From contig CAJUGL010000025.1 of NCBI GenBank assembly GCA_910586515.1, positions 1-44,910 of the forward strand: a stretch of DNA of 44,910 bases, read 5' to 3'. The DNA comes from an uncultured Acetatifactor sp. Lineage in GTDB: Bacteria; Bacillota; Clostridia; Lachnospirales; Lachnospiraceae. Of the stretch, positions 25,552 to 34,982 are shown piece by piece; position 1 is the first letter of the stretch, and each line of letters starts with the position of its first letter. The position numbers and the translations under genes were made by a program. The notes below the pieces were generated by a model. That model saw only the letters and a program-made list of their open reading frames with translations, was not told the origin of the DNA and did not search any database.

Positions 25552-26343
25552 ATGATCTTCTATTTTACGGGAACCGGGAACAGCCTGTACGCGGCAAAGG
25601 AACTGGATGAGGATACCAGAAGCATCCCCCGGGTGATCAGGCAGGAAAAACTGGAATTCTCCGCAGACAGCATCGGCATCGTATGTCCGGTTTATGGACA
25701 TGAGATGCCGGGCATGGTAAAAGAATTCATCCGCAGGGCCTCTTTTGGTACGGATTATCTGTTCGTGGTGCTCACCTATGGGGCACACCATGGCGGGGCG
25801 GCGGAGATTGCGGATTCCTTTTTCAAAAGCGTGGGGAAGGAGGCGGATTACATTACTTCCATCGCGATGGTGGACAATTTCCTTCCGGCTTTTGACATGA
25901 ACGAACAGATGGCCATGGATAAGCATGTGGAGGAGCATCTGGACCGGATCAGGAATGACATCCGGGCGAAGAGGAGGGGCGTACAAAAGGCGGGGCTTGC
26001 GGAAAAGGCAGCCCACAAGATGTACACGAAAATGGTGAAGAATGCGCCGGAGACCATCTGGGCCGCCTTTCAGGTGACCGACGAATGCGTTGGCTGCGGA
26101 ATCTGCACCAGGGTATGTCCGGCGGGCTGCATCCGTCTGGAGGACCAGCATGCCGTCCATGCCCGGGAGGGGTGCCAGGCCTGCTATGCCTGTGTCCATG
26201 CCTGCCCCAAAATGGCGGTGCAGTTCACGCTGCCCAGGCCGGAAAAAAATCCGGCCGCCAGATACCGCAATGAGCATGTGACGCTCTGTGAACTGGTAAA
26301 GGCCAATGACCAGACCGAAGCCGGCGGTTTCTCCGGCACATGA
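25552..26343 (+). CDS. EFR1-type flavodoxin-ferredoxin protein
   Basis: 263 residues. The N-terminal flavodoxin-like domain starts with IFYFTGTGNSLYAAKEL, the EFR1 hallmark. Residues ~175-225 hold two 4Fe-4S clusters: CVGCGICTRVCP and CQACYACVHACP, each a C-x2-C-x2-C-x3-C motif. It is cytosolic, with FMN probably bound by the first domain, and so can pass electrons between flavin and iron-sulfur carriers. It is transcribed divergently from a LysR gene, with a run of lipoprotein redox and hydrolase genes downstream. It is the only electron-carrier candidate in the window that combines flavin and Fe-S centres. Confidence 0.9.
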   Translation: MIFYFTGTGNSLYAAKELDEDTRSIPRVIRQEKLEFSADSIGIVCPVYGHEMPGMVKEFIRRASFGTDYLFVVLTYGAHHGGAAEIADSFFKSVGKEADYITSIAMVDNFLPAFDMNEQMAMDKHVEEHLDRIRNDIRAKRRGVQKAGLAEKAAHKMYTKMVKNAPETIWAAFQVTDECVGCGICTRVCPAGCIRLEDQHAVHAREGCQACYACVHACPKMAVQFTLPRPEKNPAARYRNEHVTLCELVKANDQTEAGGFSGT

Positions 26344-26372
26344 AACGAACAGATTGATGGGAGGTAAAGACT

Positions 26373-27437
26373 ATGTACAAAAAAATGATTTCACTACTGC
26401 TCGCCATTACACTGTCCAGCATTCTGCTTGCAGGCTGCGGCAGTACAGGACAGCCGACAGGGGCTGCTGAGTCGGTGCCGGATACCGCCGGAGCCGGGGC
26501 AGAACCGGAAGAGGGCGAAGCGGAGAATGTGGTGGTTGACCCGGCTCTTGAAAACGAGGTCAAGGTGACATCGGATGAACCTTATGTGATGAGCGGCGAC
26601 CAGACTTATTTTATCGAAGACAAGGAGCTGAACAATGGCTATAAAATGCCGGTGCTTGGACTCGGCACTTATGCGCTCACGGTGGAGGAGGCGGAAAACT
26701 CGGTCTATCATGCCCTGAAGGATGGATACCGTCTTATAGATACCGCAAGGGCCTATAACAATGAAGAGGGTGTGGGAAGAGGAATCCAGCGGGCCATTGA
26801 GGAAGGGCTGGTTACGAGAGAAGAAATATTTATAACTACAAAGGTGTGGGATACAGATTTTGGAAATGCGGGAAGCGCATTTGAAGATTCCCTGGCGCGT
26901 CTCGGCCTTGATTATGTAGATTTGGTCCTGCTGCATCATGTTCCGAGGCCGAATGATGAGGAAGCCTACCATGAGCTGGAGGAAAAGGTGGAAGAGGGGA
27001 AGATTCGCTCTCTCGGGCTTTCCAATATTTACCTTGATAACGATACCTTTGACCGTATGTATGAAGCGGCGGAAATCAAGCCCGTACTGGTCCAGAATGA
27101 AAACCATCCCTTCTTCCAGAATACCGAATTCCAGGAGTATATAGGCCAGTACGGACTCTTTATCGAATCCTGGTATCCCCTGGGAGGGCGCGGGTTCACA
27201 CAGAATTATTTTAATGATGAGACTCTGCTGGGCATTGCCCAGGCCCACGACAAAACGGTAGCCCAGATTCTTCTGCGCTGGCATGTGCAGGCGGGATATA
27301 TTACAATTCCGGGTTCCAGCAATCCGGACCATATCGCGGAAAACTATGACATCTTCAATTTCGAGCTTTCGGAGGAAGAGATGCAGACCATAAAGGAAAT
27401 GGACACCGGACATGGCAACTTTAATCTCAGGCAGTAA
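26373..27437 (+). CDS. aldo/keto reductase with lipoprotein signal peptide
   Basis: 354 residues. Signal peptide and lipobox (ILLAGC, Cys ~22), then ~60 residues of linker and a complete AKR5-type barrel from about 88. Tetrad: Asp and Tyr in LIDTARAYNNE (~122, ~127), Lys in ITTKVW (~157) and His in LLHHVP (~188). The cofactor loop TIPGSSNPDHIAEN is also intact. An AKR needs NAD(P)H, which is not expected outside the membrane, so a secreted AKR is puzzling. It may be exported and retain ligand binding, or it may use another donor. The start follows GGGAGG. Confidence 0.87.
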   Translation: MYKKMISLLLAITLSSILLAGCGSTGQPTGAAESVPDTAGAGAEPEEGEAENVVVDPALENEVKVTSDEPYVMSGDQTYFIEDKELNNGYKMPVLGLGTYALTVEEAENSVYHALKDGYRLIDTARAYNNEEGVGRGIQRAIEEGLVTREEIFITTKVWDTDFGNAGSAFEDSLARLGLDYVDLVLLHHVPRPNDEEAYHELEEKVEEGKIRSLGLSNIYLDNDTFDRMYEAAEIKPVLVQNENHPFFQNTEFQEYIGQYGLFIESWYPLGGRGFTQNYFNDETLLGIAQAHDKTVAQILLRWHVQAGYITIPGSSNPDHIAENYDIFNFELSEEEMQTIKEMDTGHGNFNLRQ

Positions 27438-27484
27438 AGGGATATTCGGCGTTCAGCATAAAAAATGTACAGGAGGAATATCAA

Positions 27485-28696
27485 ATGAAGAGAAGACATA
27501 TTACAGCTGTTTTGCTGGCAGGCATGATGACGGTTTCCTTGCTTGCAGGCTGCGGCAGCCAGCCGGACACGGCACAGGGGGACACACAGGAGAGTGGGCA
27601 GCAGTCGGAGAGCGCACCGCAGGGTACATCGGCGGGCGCAGGACAGGAAGAGGGTGCGGAGCCTGCGGAGGAAGGGGCATCCGATTCTGGCGCGATTCCC
27701 TCAGACGTGCTGATGATTGCAAGGCAGGGCATGTTTTCTTCCGGCGGCACGGTCACGGAACCGGTAGAGGGGGAGTACGACCCCACCACCAACTGGATGG
27801 ATATCACCCGTGCGGGGAATACGGCCCATGTGGACCATGCCAATGTATTTTACCAGATTCCGGCAGACGACAACGGGAATCCCATCGTATACCTGCACGG
27901 CTACGGGCAGTCCCGCATGGGCTGGATGACGACCCCGGACGGACGGGAGGGCTGGTCCGATCTGTTCCTGAAGAAGGGCTATGCGGCATTTCTGGTAGAT
28001 CAGCCCAGGCGCGGGGAGGCAGGCGCAACGACCTCGATGACGATGGACGGATTCCTTGACACATGGGCGGAGGACTCCAAGGAGTATAAGCCCGGCGACC
28101 AGGCGTGGTATACCCATTTCCGAATCGGGCGGGTAGCCCCGGAGCGGTACGAGGGCTCCCAGTTCCCGGAGGGGGATGTGGCGCAGGACCAGTTCTTCCG
28201 CCAGATGACGCCGAATACGGGCAACTTCGACCAGGCTCTGGATGCGGCCGCCCTGGGTGCGGTGATGGAGGATGTCCATGAGATGACAGGCAGCAAGGCG
28301 ATTTTCGTGACCCATTCCCAGGGAGGCGCGGTGGGCTGGGACGTGCCGGTGGATAACATTTCCGCGATTATTGCCATTGAGCCGGGCGGAACGCCCCAGC
28401 CGGGTTCAGAACAGTACCAGAAGCTGCTGGAGGCAGACATCCCCATCACAATCTACTTCGGGGATTACATTGACAATGGCCCGGAAGACATCATGTCCAC
28501 AGGGTTCTGGAGGGGAGTCCGTGACGGGGCGGTCCAGTTCGCGGAGAGCTATAATGCGGACGGCGGCGACTGCACGGTGGTCTACCTGCCGGATGAAGGG
28601 ATTACCGGAAACAGCCATTTCATGTTCCAGGAGATGAACAATGATGTGATAGCGGACCATATTGCTGCATGGCTTGAGAGCAAGGGACTGAATTAA
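27485..28696 (+). CDS. alpha/beta-hydrolase lipoprotein
   Basis: 403 residues. Signal peptide with lipobox (SLLAGC), Gln/Glu/Ala-rich linker, then a hydrolase domain (about 75-400). Features: IVYLHGYGQSRMGW oxyanion region, AFLVDQPRRGEAG, nucleophile elbow VTHSQGGAVG (Ser ~280), a late Asp region near IYFGDYID and His in TGNSHFMF. It resembles secreted alpha/beta-hydrolases of unknown substrate often found next to AKR and cupin genes. The start follows AGGAGGAATATCAA. It is second in a four-gene lipoprotein run. Confidence 0.87.
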   Translation: MKRRHITAVLLAGMMTVSLLAGCGSQPDTAQGDTQESGQQSESAPQGTSAGAGQEEGAEPAEEGASDSGAIPSDVLMIARQGMFSSGGTVTEPVEGEYDPTTNWMDITRAGNTAHVDHANVFYQIPADDNGNPIVYLHGYGQSRMGWMTTPDGREGWSDLFLKKGYAAFLVDQPRRGEAGATTSMTMDGFLDTWAEDSKEYKPGDQAWYTHFRIGRVAPERYEGSQFPEGDVAQDQFFRQMTPNTGNFDQALDAAALGAVMEDVHEMTGSKAIFVTHSQGGAVGWDVPVDNISAIIAIEPGGTPQPGSEQYQKLLEADIPITIYFGDYIDNGPEDIMSTGFWRGVRDGAVQFAESYNADGGDCTVVYLPDEGITGNSHFMFQEMNNDVIADHIAAWLESKGLN

Positions 28697-28725
28697 GGCT
28701 GAAATAGGGTGGGAAATTGGAGGAT

Positions 28726-29760
28726 ATGAAAATAGTGAGAAGAGAGTTCCTGCCGGTTGCCTTGCTGGGGCTGCTGCTGACAGCCTGCGGCAGGGATATG
28801 GTTCAGCCGACGGATGGATCCGACAATGCGGAATATGAAAGCCGCACAGTGAATGACGACGCGGCGAATGACAGTGACAGTACGGAGGAAAAGGAAATAC
28901 CTGTCAACGATGGCGGCATTGTGGCAATCGGTGACGGACTGACCTTCCCGAGAGGGAATGCGGTACCTGGAGGGTTCACGGGAACCGCATATCTGGCTCC
29001 TATGATCAACGAAGACGAAGTATACCATTTTCCCCGGACCAACCATATCACATTTGAACCCGGGGCGAGAAGCGGCTGGCACAGCCATGGCGGCATGGTC
29101 ATCCTTGTGACAGGCGGTGTGGGCTATTATCAGGAGGAGGGCGGGACGGCCCAGATTATCCGGAAAGGGGATGTGATTGAGTGCGCTCCCGGTGTCAGGC
29201 ACTGGCATGGGGCTGCCCCTGACAGCTGGTTCTCCCAGATGGTGGTCTATGATTCCGGTTATTCCGGGTCAGGCTCCGGTGAAGAACCGGTTACAGATAC
29301 ATACTATGCGGATCTGGAGGCGGAAGAGTATGCAGGGCGCAATGTAACCCCGGACAATGGATTTATGTTCCAGCGTGCGGGGCAGGCTGTGGACATGCAG
29401 ACATTCAGCGGCCCGGTGTACCTTTCTGTCATCATCGGTGAAAATGTGGCCGGCGCACCGGGCATGCATTATGTCGTGTTTGAACCGGGCGTCATCAATA
29501 ACTGGCATATCCACGAGGGCGGCCAGATTCTGATCGCAACGGATGGAATCGGATACCACCAGATTGAGGGAGGGTCCGTGGAGGTTTTGTATCCGGGCGA
29601 TGTGGCGTTTTGCCCGCCTGGGGTCAGGCACTGGCACGGAGGCAGCGCAGAAACGGAATTCGCCCATATCGCCATCAACACGAACCCGGGAGCAGGCGGA
29701 GTGGAATGGCTCGGGCGCATCTCAGAGGAGGAATACAACGCGCTGCCCACAGGGAAATAA
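28726..29760 (+). CDS. double-cupin lipoprotein
   Basis: 344 residues from ATG 28726; a TTG at 28717 and a GTG at 28735 are alternatives, and the GGAGG at 28719 best suits the GTG. Lipobox LLLTAC. Two cupin domains (about 85-175 and 225-320), each with the metal set: SGWHSHGGMVI then GVRHWHGAAPD, and NNWHIHEGGQI then GVRHWHGGSAE. Bicupins of this type resemble quercetinase- or oxalate-decarboxylase-like folds, but many small ones act on unknown substrates. It is predicted to be surface-anchored. The cupin fragment at 24088 is a close relative of the first domain. Confidence 0.87.
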   Translation: MKIVRREFLPVALLGLLLTACGRDMVQPTDGSDNAEYESRTVNDDAANDSDSTEEKEIPVNDGGIVAIGDGLTFPRGNAVPGGFTGTAYLAPMINEDEVYHFPRTNHITFEPGARSGWHSHGGMVILVTGGVGYYQEEGGTAQIIRKGDVIECAPGVRHWHGAAPDSWFSQMVVYDSGYSGSGSGEEPVTDTYYADLEAEEYAGRNVTPDNGFMFQRAGQAVDMQTFSGPVYLSVIIGENVAGAPGMHYVVFEPGVINNWHIHEGGQILIATDGIGYHQIEGGSVEVLYPGDVAFCPPGVRHWHGGSAETEFAHIAINTNPGAGGVEWLGRISEEEYNALPTGK

Positions 29761-29803
29761 AACGGGGCGAAGCTGAAAATCAGACGCAAGGGAGGAATTT
29801 GTC

Positions 29804-31000
29804 ATGGACAGAAACCGTTTCAGAGTATCTTTCCTGACGGCCGTCATGGTGCTTTCTGCGCTGTCGGGATGCGGGGACCGGTCTGCAGAACGGGAGAAAG
29901 AGGATATCCCGGGCAGCGCGGAACAGAGCAATGTACAGGGGACTATAAATGGGGATGTACGGGAGGATCAGGAACCGGATATGGACATAAGAGAAGAGAC
30001 AAATGTACCAAATGAAACGAAGGAATCGGAAGAACCGGATAAAATAAGGAGCGCTTACGAAGTCAGGGAGGGTGTCTCCGGCTTCACGCTGCAGTACGAT
30101 GATCTGCCGGAGGTATATCGGGTGACCTCATCTTTCTCATACGAGGCAATGAACCGCCGCCCGCCGCTGCCGGAGGGGGACAGCACGGTCCTGCGCGCTG
30201 TGCCGGATCCGGCGCAGACACAGGTTTTCTATCTCTGGGAGGAGGGCGATGCGCCGGCGCGGACCAGCTTTACTTCGGATATGACGGGATATTATGATTC
30301 CTATGATTTCCGGCCCTATGTGACGGCGCTGACCATACCGGAAGGGGTTGAGGCAAAGGGGGCCGTGGTGCTGCTGGCCGGAGGCGCTTTCCAGTTCCGG
30401 GGAGATTATACGGACACGCTGCCCACTGCGGTCCAGCTGCGGGAGTACGGCTATCGATGCTTTATCGTGGATTACCGCCTGCGGCCTTATTCCCAGGAGG
30501 AGGGAGCGCTGGACGTAGCCCGGGCCGTGCGCTTCATCCGTAAGAATGCGGATATTTACGGAATCGACCCGGAGAATATCGCTGTCATGGGGTATTCCGC
30601 GGGAGGCATCCAGGCAGGGGAATTTTTCATCAGCGCGGACGGGGAGGTGGACGGCTCTTATCTTGACCCGGGTTATACGCCTGACGAGCTGGACCGGATT
30701 CCGGCGGACGCATCGGCCTGCGGCATGATATACTCATTCTACGGAAGGCTCAGCGTGGCCTCCCTGGACGTGGAGCACCTGAAATCCGCAGGGCTGCCGC
30801 CCACTTTTTACTGCTATGGCACGGAAGACCCTTTCTACCGCCAGTTTGAGGCCCAGGTGGGGCTGATGGAGGAGGTTGGGGTGGCCGCGGATACCATCGT
30901 CCTGGAGCAATGGCCCCATGGGTTCGGCGGAGACGGAGGCTGGGTAGCGGATTATGCCGCCTGGCTGGAGGAAGTGTTTGCGGCTGGAAAGGCGCTGTGA
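29804..31000 (+). CDS. alpha/beta-hydrolase lipoprotein (BD-FAE-like)
   Basis: 398 residues. Signal peptide with lipobox (ALSGC), acidic linker to about 85, then an esterase domain. Oxyanion region VVLLAGGAFQFRGD, nucleophile elbow VMGYSAGGIQ (Ser ~264), Asp in YGTEDPFY and His in QWPHGFGGD. This matches the bifunctional feruloyl/acetyl-xylan esterase (BD-FAE) and endo-xylanase-associated hydrolase group. It is the last gene of the lipoprotein run. Fourteen bases after its stop the truncated antiterminator begins, so a breakpoint lies here. Confidence 0.87.
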   Translation: MDRNRFRVSFLTAVMVLSALSGCGDRSAEREKEDIPGSAEQSNVQGTINGDVREDQEPDMDIREETNVPNETKESEEPDKIRSAYEVREGVSGFTLQYDDLPEVYRVTSSFSYEAMNRRPPLPEGDSTVLRAVPDPAQTQVFYLWEEGDAPARTSFTSDMTGYYDSYDFRPYVTALTIPEGVEAKGAVVLLAGGAFQFRGDYTDTLPTAVQLREYGYRCFIVDYRLRPYSQEEGALDVARAVRFIRKNADIYGIDPENIAVMGYSAGGIQAGEFFISADGEVDGSYLDPGYTPDELDRIPADASACGMIYSFYGRLSVASLDVEHLKSAGLPPTFYCYGTEDPFYRQFEAQVGLMEEVGVAADTIVLEQWPHGFGGDGGWVADYAAWLEEVFAAGKAL

Positions 31001-31013
31001 AACCCACCGGCGG

Positions 31014-31832
31014 AACTTTCACAACAGCGGACGAGAGCTGGTGGCGTTCAGCAAGGGGATTGGATTTCCGGCTACGCCCTATGAACTGACGGACTTAAGA
31101 AAAATCGAGAGAACCTTTTACAACATCAGCATGCAGTATATCCCGCTTTTAAAGGAGATTCCTTATGAAATCATCCGGTTTACGGCGGATGAGCTGCAAA
31201 TGATTCAGGATGAGCTTCCCTGCGAGACATACTCCAATCTGGTACTGACGCTGGCCGACCATATTGCCTTTGTGATAGAGCGGGCGCAAAAGGGAATCTA
31301 TGTGAAAATGCCGTCGATTTATGAAATAGAGTTGAGCTATCCCCAGGAGGTGAAGGCGGGAAGGCTTCTGCTGGCGGCTGTCAGACAGAGATTCAAGGTT
31401 AAGCTTCCTAAGAGTGGGGTGCAGGGGATTGCGATGCATCTGATCAATGCCAGGGAGCGCTCCAAGACAGAAGAAGATCAGGAAAAGGAGCTGCTGCATG
31501 AGAAAATCCTGGAGGAGACCACCCGCATCATAGAGGAGGAGCTTTCTGTCAAGGTACAGAAGAATACGTTTAACTATGCCCGGTTCGCTACACATGTGCA
31601 GTATCTTGCGGAACGGATGCTCCAAAAGAACCCCATAGATACGGACAATCTTTTGCTGTACCAGTCCGTAAAGGAAGAATACACGAAAGTATCGGAATGC
31701 GTGGACAAAATCAGCGCATATTATAAAGAAATCTGGAAATTTGAGCTATCGGAAGAGGAAAAGCTGTATCTCATCCTGCATGTCAACCGTGTGTGCAGCA
31801 GGGAGGAGGACAATACGGAAAAAGGATTGTAA
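31014..31832 (+). pseudogene. licT: BglG/LicT family antiterminator lacking its first ~15-18 residues
   Basis: The reading frame enters family homology at GRELVAFSKGIGFPATPYEL, the second half of the CAT RNA-binding domain. The first strands (usually M-x-I-x-K-V-L-N-N-N) are gone and replaced by sequence fused from the upstream gene's flank; the nearest in-frame ATG is at 30954 inside that gene. PRD1 and PRD2 are complete, with their four phosphorylatable His residues (ADHIAFVIER, GIAMHLINA, RFATHVQYLAER, LILHVNRV). Without the start of the CAT domain, RNA binding is probably lost or weak. The RAT site overlaps its stop codon, so it controlled the PTS genes downstream. Confidence 0.82.
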
Positions 31833-31856
31833 CCCCGTAGAGCCGGGGGCATGACC
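31824..31856 (+). promoter_or_regulatory. RAT (ribonucleic antiterminator) site
   Basis: GGATTGT (31824-31830), AACCCCGTAGAGCCGGGGG and GCATGACC match the LicT/BglG RAT layout: conserved GGATTGT 5' part, a CCCC/GGGG stem, and a GCA-x-x-ACC 3' part. It overlaps the stop of the antiterminator gene and shares its last bases with the 5' arm of the terminator at 31853, as RAT sites must. Confidence 0.75.
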
Positions 31857-31900
31857 TTTCCTGTAGGCAGAGGATATCTGCGTACAAGAAAGGTCTTTTT
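31853..31900 (+). terminator. conditional rho-independent terminator before the beta-glucoside PTS gene
   Basis: GACCTTTC (31853-31860) pairs perfectly with GAAAGGTC (31888-31895), followed by five T residues. Because the RAT overlaps its 5' arm, antiterminator binding would prevent this stem and allow read-through into the EII gene. Confidence 0.75.
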
Positions 31901-31906
31901 GTTTGA

Positions 31907-33481
31907 TTGCCTGTATTCGCTGAAAAGTATCTTCTGGATATCCGCGGCATCCGGAGGAAGCTTTTCTTCAGGATAAGCTGGAAAAGGGCTGCGCCAGCAA
32001 TCCTGGGGTATTTCCTGCCAGCAGAGAATGCGACCATGCAGCTTCTGGGCGTCATCGGCAACACCGCGTTCTATTTCCTGCCTGTCCTGGTGGCTTTTGC
32101 CGCGGGTCGGAAGTTCGGCGGCAATCCTTTCCTTGTCACCGCCGTCGTGGCAATCCTGATCCACCCCAATTTCATCGCTTTGACGGGCGCTGAGGGCGGC
32201 ATCAATTTCCTGGGGATTCCGGTGACGAACTTCGACTATTCCTCCAGCATCATCCCCGCCATCCTTACGGCATGGGTGATGAGCTATATAGAGAAGCTGG
32301 TGGAGAAGATCACGCCCGCCTTTACGAAGAACTTCCTGAAGCCCATGCTGATCCTTCTGGTTTCCACGCCCATCGCCTTTCTTCTCCTTGGGCCGCTGGG
32401 CTCCTTTATCGGCGGAGGATTGGCTTCCGCGCTGGTATTTATCCAGTCCCATGTAAGCATTGCGGCTTATATCATCATGGCCGCCGCCATGCCTTTCATC
32501 GTCATGACCGGCATGCACTGGGCGTTCATTCCCGTGGTGTTCGGCGCGCTGGATACGCCTGCGGGCGAGTCCCTGATGCTCCCTGCCATGCTGATCAGCA
32601 ACCTGGCCCAGGGCGCCGCCTGCCTGGCTGTGGCGGTCAAGTCCAAAAACAGCGGCCTGAAGCAGACGGCTGCCTCTTCCAGTGTATCCGCAGTGTTCGC
32701 GGGGGTCACCGAGCCCGGCCTGTACGGCGTGACCATGCCCCTGAAGCGGCCTCTGGCGGCCGTATGTATCTCCAGCGGCATCACGGGGCTGATTGCCAGC
32801 ATCATGGGCGTGTCCGCAAGCTCCTTTGCCTCTCCCTCCCTGCTGGCGCTGCCCATTTTCGTCCATGCGGAGAAGGCCAATAATTTTGTGATGGCATGCA
32901 TCTGCGCCGGCATCGCCATTGTCCTTACCTTTATCGTGACCTGGATTCTGGGCTTTGAAGACCCTGCCGAGAAAAAAGCGGATGACGGGGATGCCGGGGC
33001 TTCTGATTCAAAAGCTCTTCAGGCCGGGAAAAAGCAGTCCGTCGGCGCTCCCGTGGCCGGAAGGACGGTTCCTCTGGAACAGGTGAAGGATGAGACCTTT
33101 GCCTCCGGTGTCATGGGGAAAGGCATTGCCATCGAACCTGCGGAGGGCAGGGTATACGCGCCCTTTGACGGAAATGTGGAGACGGTTCCGGAGAGTCATC
33201 ATGCCCTGGGGCTGACCTCGGACGGCGGCGTGGAGCTGCTGATTCATGTGGGCCTGGAGACCGTAAGGCTGGAGGGCAGACATTTCACCTGCCACGCAAA
33301 GGAAGGACAGCGCATCCGCAAGGGCGACCTGCTGTTGGAATTCGACCTGAAGGCAATCCGGACGGAAGGATACGATACGGTCACACCGGTCATCATCACG
33401 AATTCGGATGACTACGCCGAAATCATTCCGGCGCAGGAGAAGACCGTGAAAGCCCAGGACACCATAATTGAGACTGCGTAG
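31907..33481 (+). pseudogene. PTS beta-glucoside EIICA, EIIB domain deleted
   Basis: 524 codons from a TTG at 31907, against about 620 in the family. The EIIC part becomes recognisable at GYFLPAENATMQLLGVIGNT (about residue 35) and continues through FYFLPVLVAFAAGRKFGGNP, ILIHPNF and the central AGVTEPGLYGV. The IIA domain is complete, with the phosphoryl-acceptor His in GVELLIHVGLE (~446) and GRHFTCHAKEGQ. The N-terminal EIIB domain with its phospho-Cys and the first EIIC helices are missing, so the phosphorelay from IIA to sugar is broken unless another IIB acts in trans. It follows the RAT/terminator, so regulation was by the LicT-like protein. Confidence 0.82.
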
Positions 33482-33484
33482 AGA

Positions 33485-33654
33485 GTGAGAGTGCGCCGAA
33501 GGGACTTCGCTCTTAAGAGCCGTCGCGCAGCGACCAAAAAGCGAAGTGGCGAGGCGCATGAGAGAAAATTTCATGAGAGCACTTACGAATGAAATTTTTC
33601 TCTCGTGAGAGTGCGCCGGAGGGACTTCGCTCTTAAGAGCCGTCGCGCAGCGAC
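33485..33654. repeat. 50-bp direct repeat pair flanking a hairpin
   Basis: 33485-33534 and 33605-33654 are identical except for one base (CGCCGAAGG versus CGCCGGAGG), with a period of exactly 120 nt. Each unit contains ACTTCGCTCTTAAGAGC and the GC-rich CGTCGCGCAGCGAC. Between them lie GCGAAGT (33541-33547), which can pair with ACTTCGC of unit 1, and a long imperfect stem around GAGAGAAAATTTCAT. It separates the PTS and GH1 genes. Confidence 0.75.
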
Positions 33655-33671
33655 TATAATAGGAGGTTTAT

Positions 33672-34982
33672 ATGGATATGGGATTTCCGAAGGGCTTTCT
33701 CTGGGGCGGCGCGGTGGCGGCCAATCAGTGCGAGGGAGCCTACGATCAGGACGGAAAAGGGTTAAGCATCCAGGACGTGACGCCCGGAGGGCTCCGGGGG
33801 CCCATTACGGAGACGCCCACGCCGGATAACATGAAGCTGGTGGGCATCGACTTCTATCACCGCTACAGGGAAGATATCAAACTGTTTGCGGAAATGGGTT
33901 TTAAGGTGTTTCGGACCTCCATCGCATGGAGCCGCATCTTCCCAAACGGGGACGATGCGGTTCCCAATGAAAAGGGGCTGCAGTTTTATGACGATCTGTT
34001 CGATGAATGCCTGAAATATGGCATACAGCCTCTGGTCACCATCTCCCATTATGAAACGCCGCTGAATCTGGCCCTCAAATACAACGGCTGGGCAGACCGG
34101 GCCCTGATAGGCTTTTATGAACGGTATGTCCGCACGATATTCGCCAGGTACGGCGGAAAGGTGAAGCTGTGGCTGACCTTTAATGAGATCAACTCCGTGC
34201 TGCATTCCCCTTTCATGAGCGGCGGGATCCGGACGCCCAGGGAACGATTAAGCAGGCAGGACTTATACCAGGCCGTCCACCATGAGCTGGTGGCCAGCGC
34301 CCTTGCCGCCAAAATCGCCCATGAGATGATTCCGGACGCGAAGGTAGGCTGCATGATCCTGAGCATGCCCATCTATCCGCTGACGCCGGCTCCGGAGGAT
34401 GTGATGGCCGTGATGGCCGCGGAGCACCAGAACGATTTCTTTGGGGACGTCCATGTACGGGGGGCGTATCCCGGATACATGAAACGGTACTTCCGGGAAA
34501 ACGGCATTGAGATACGGATGGAAGAAGAGGATGAGGGAATCCTGAAAAACACCGTGGACTTTGTCTCTTTCAGCTACTATATGAGCGTATGCGAAACCGC
34601 CGACAGCTCCATGGAAAGGGGCCCCGGGAACATACTGGGGGGCGTTCCGAACCCCTATCTGAAGGCCTCGGACTGGGGATGGCAGATAGACCCGAAAGGA
34701 CTGCGCTATACGCTGAACCGTTTTTATGACCGGTACCAGAAGCCCCTGTTCATTGTGGAAAACGGACTGGGGGCCGTAGACGAGCTCGTAGTCGGGGAGG
34801 ACGGGATACCCACAGTGGAGGATGATTACCGGATTCGGTATCTGAATGACCATCTGGTCCAGGTGCGGGAGGCCATTGAGGACGGCGTGGAAGTGATGTG
34901 GCATTGTCATGGGGAACGTGGCGGTCCTGCGGGACAGCAGGGAGCAGGTCCGCAGGCACAGGGTGGAGGATGTGGAAAGTGA
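33672..34982 (+). pseudogene. GH1 6-phospho-beta-glucosidase, C-terminus lost
   Basis: GH1 homology runs from residue 4 (FPKGFLWGGAVAANQCEGAY) to about 408 (AIEDGVEVM). Acid/base Glu is in WLTFNEIN (~171) and nucleophile Glu in LFIVENGLG (~363). At about 34897 the frame leaves the family and reads an out-of-frame PTS EI sequence to a stop at 34982. The last ~60 residues of GH1 (normally G-Y-T-x-W-G-x-x-D and the 6-phosphate-binding loop) are missing, so activity on 6-phosphoglucosides is unlikely. The start follows a TAGGAGG site. It originally hydrolysed the sugar phosphate imported by the adjacent PTS. Confidence 0.85.
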
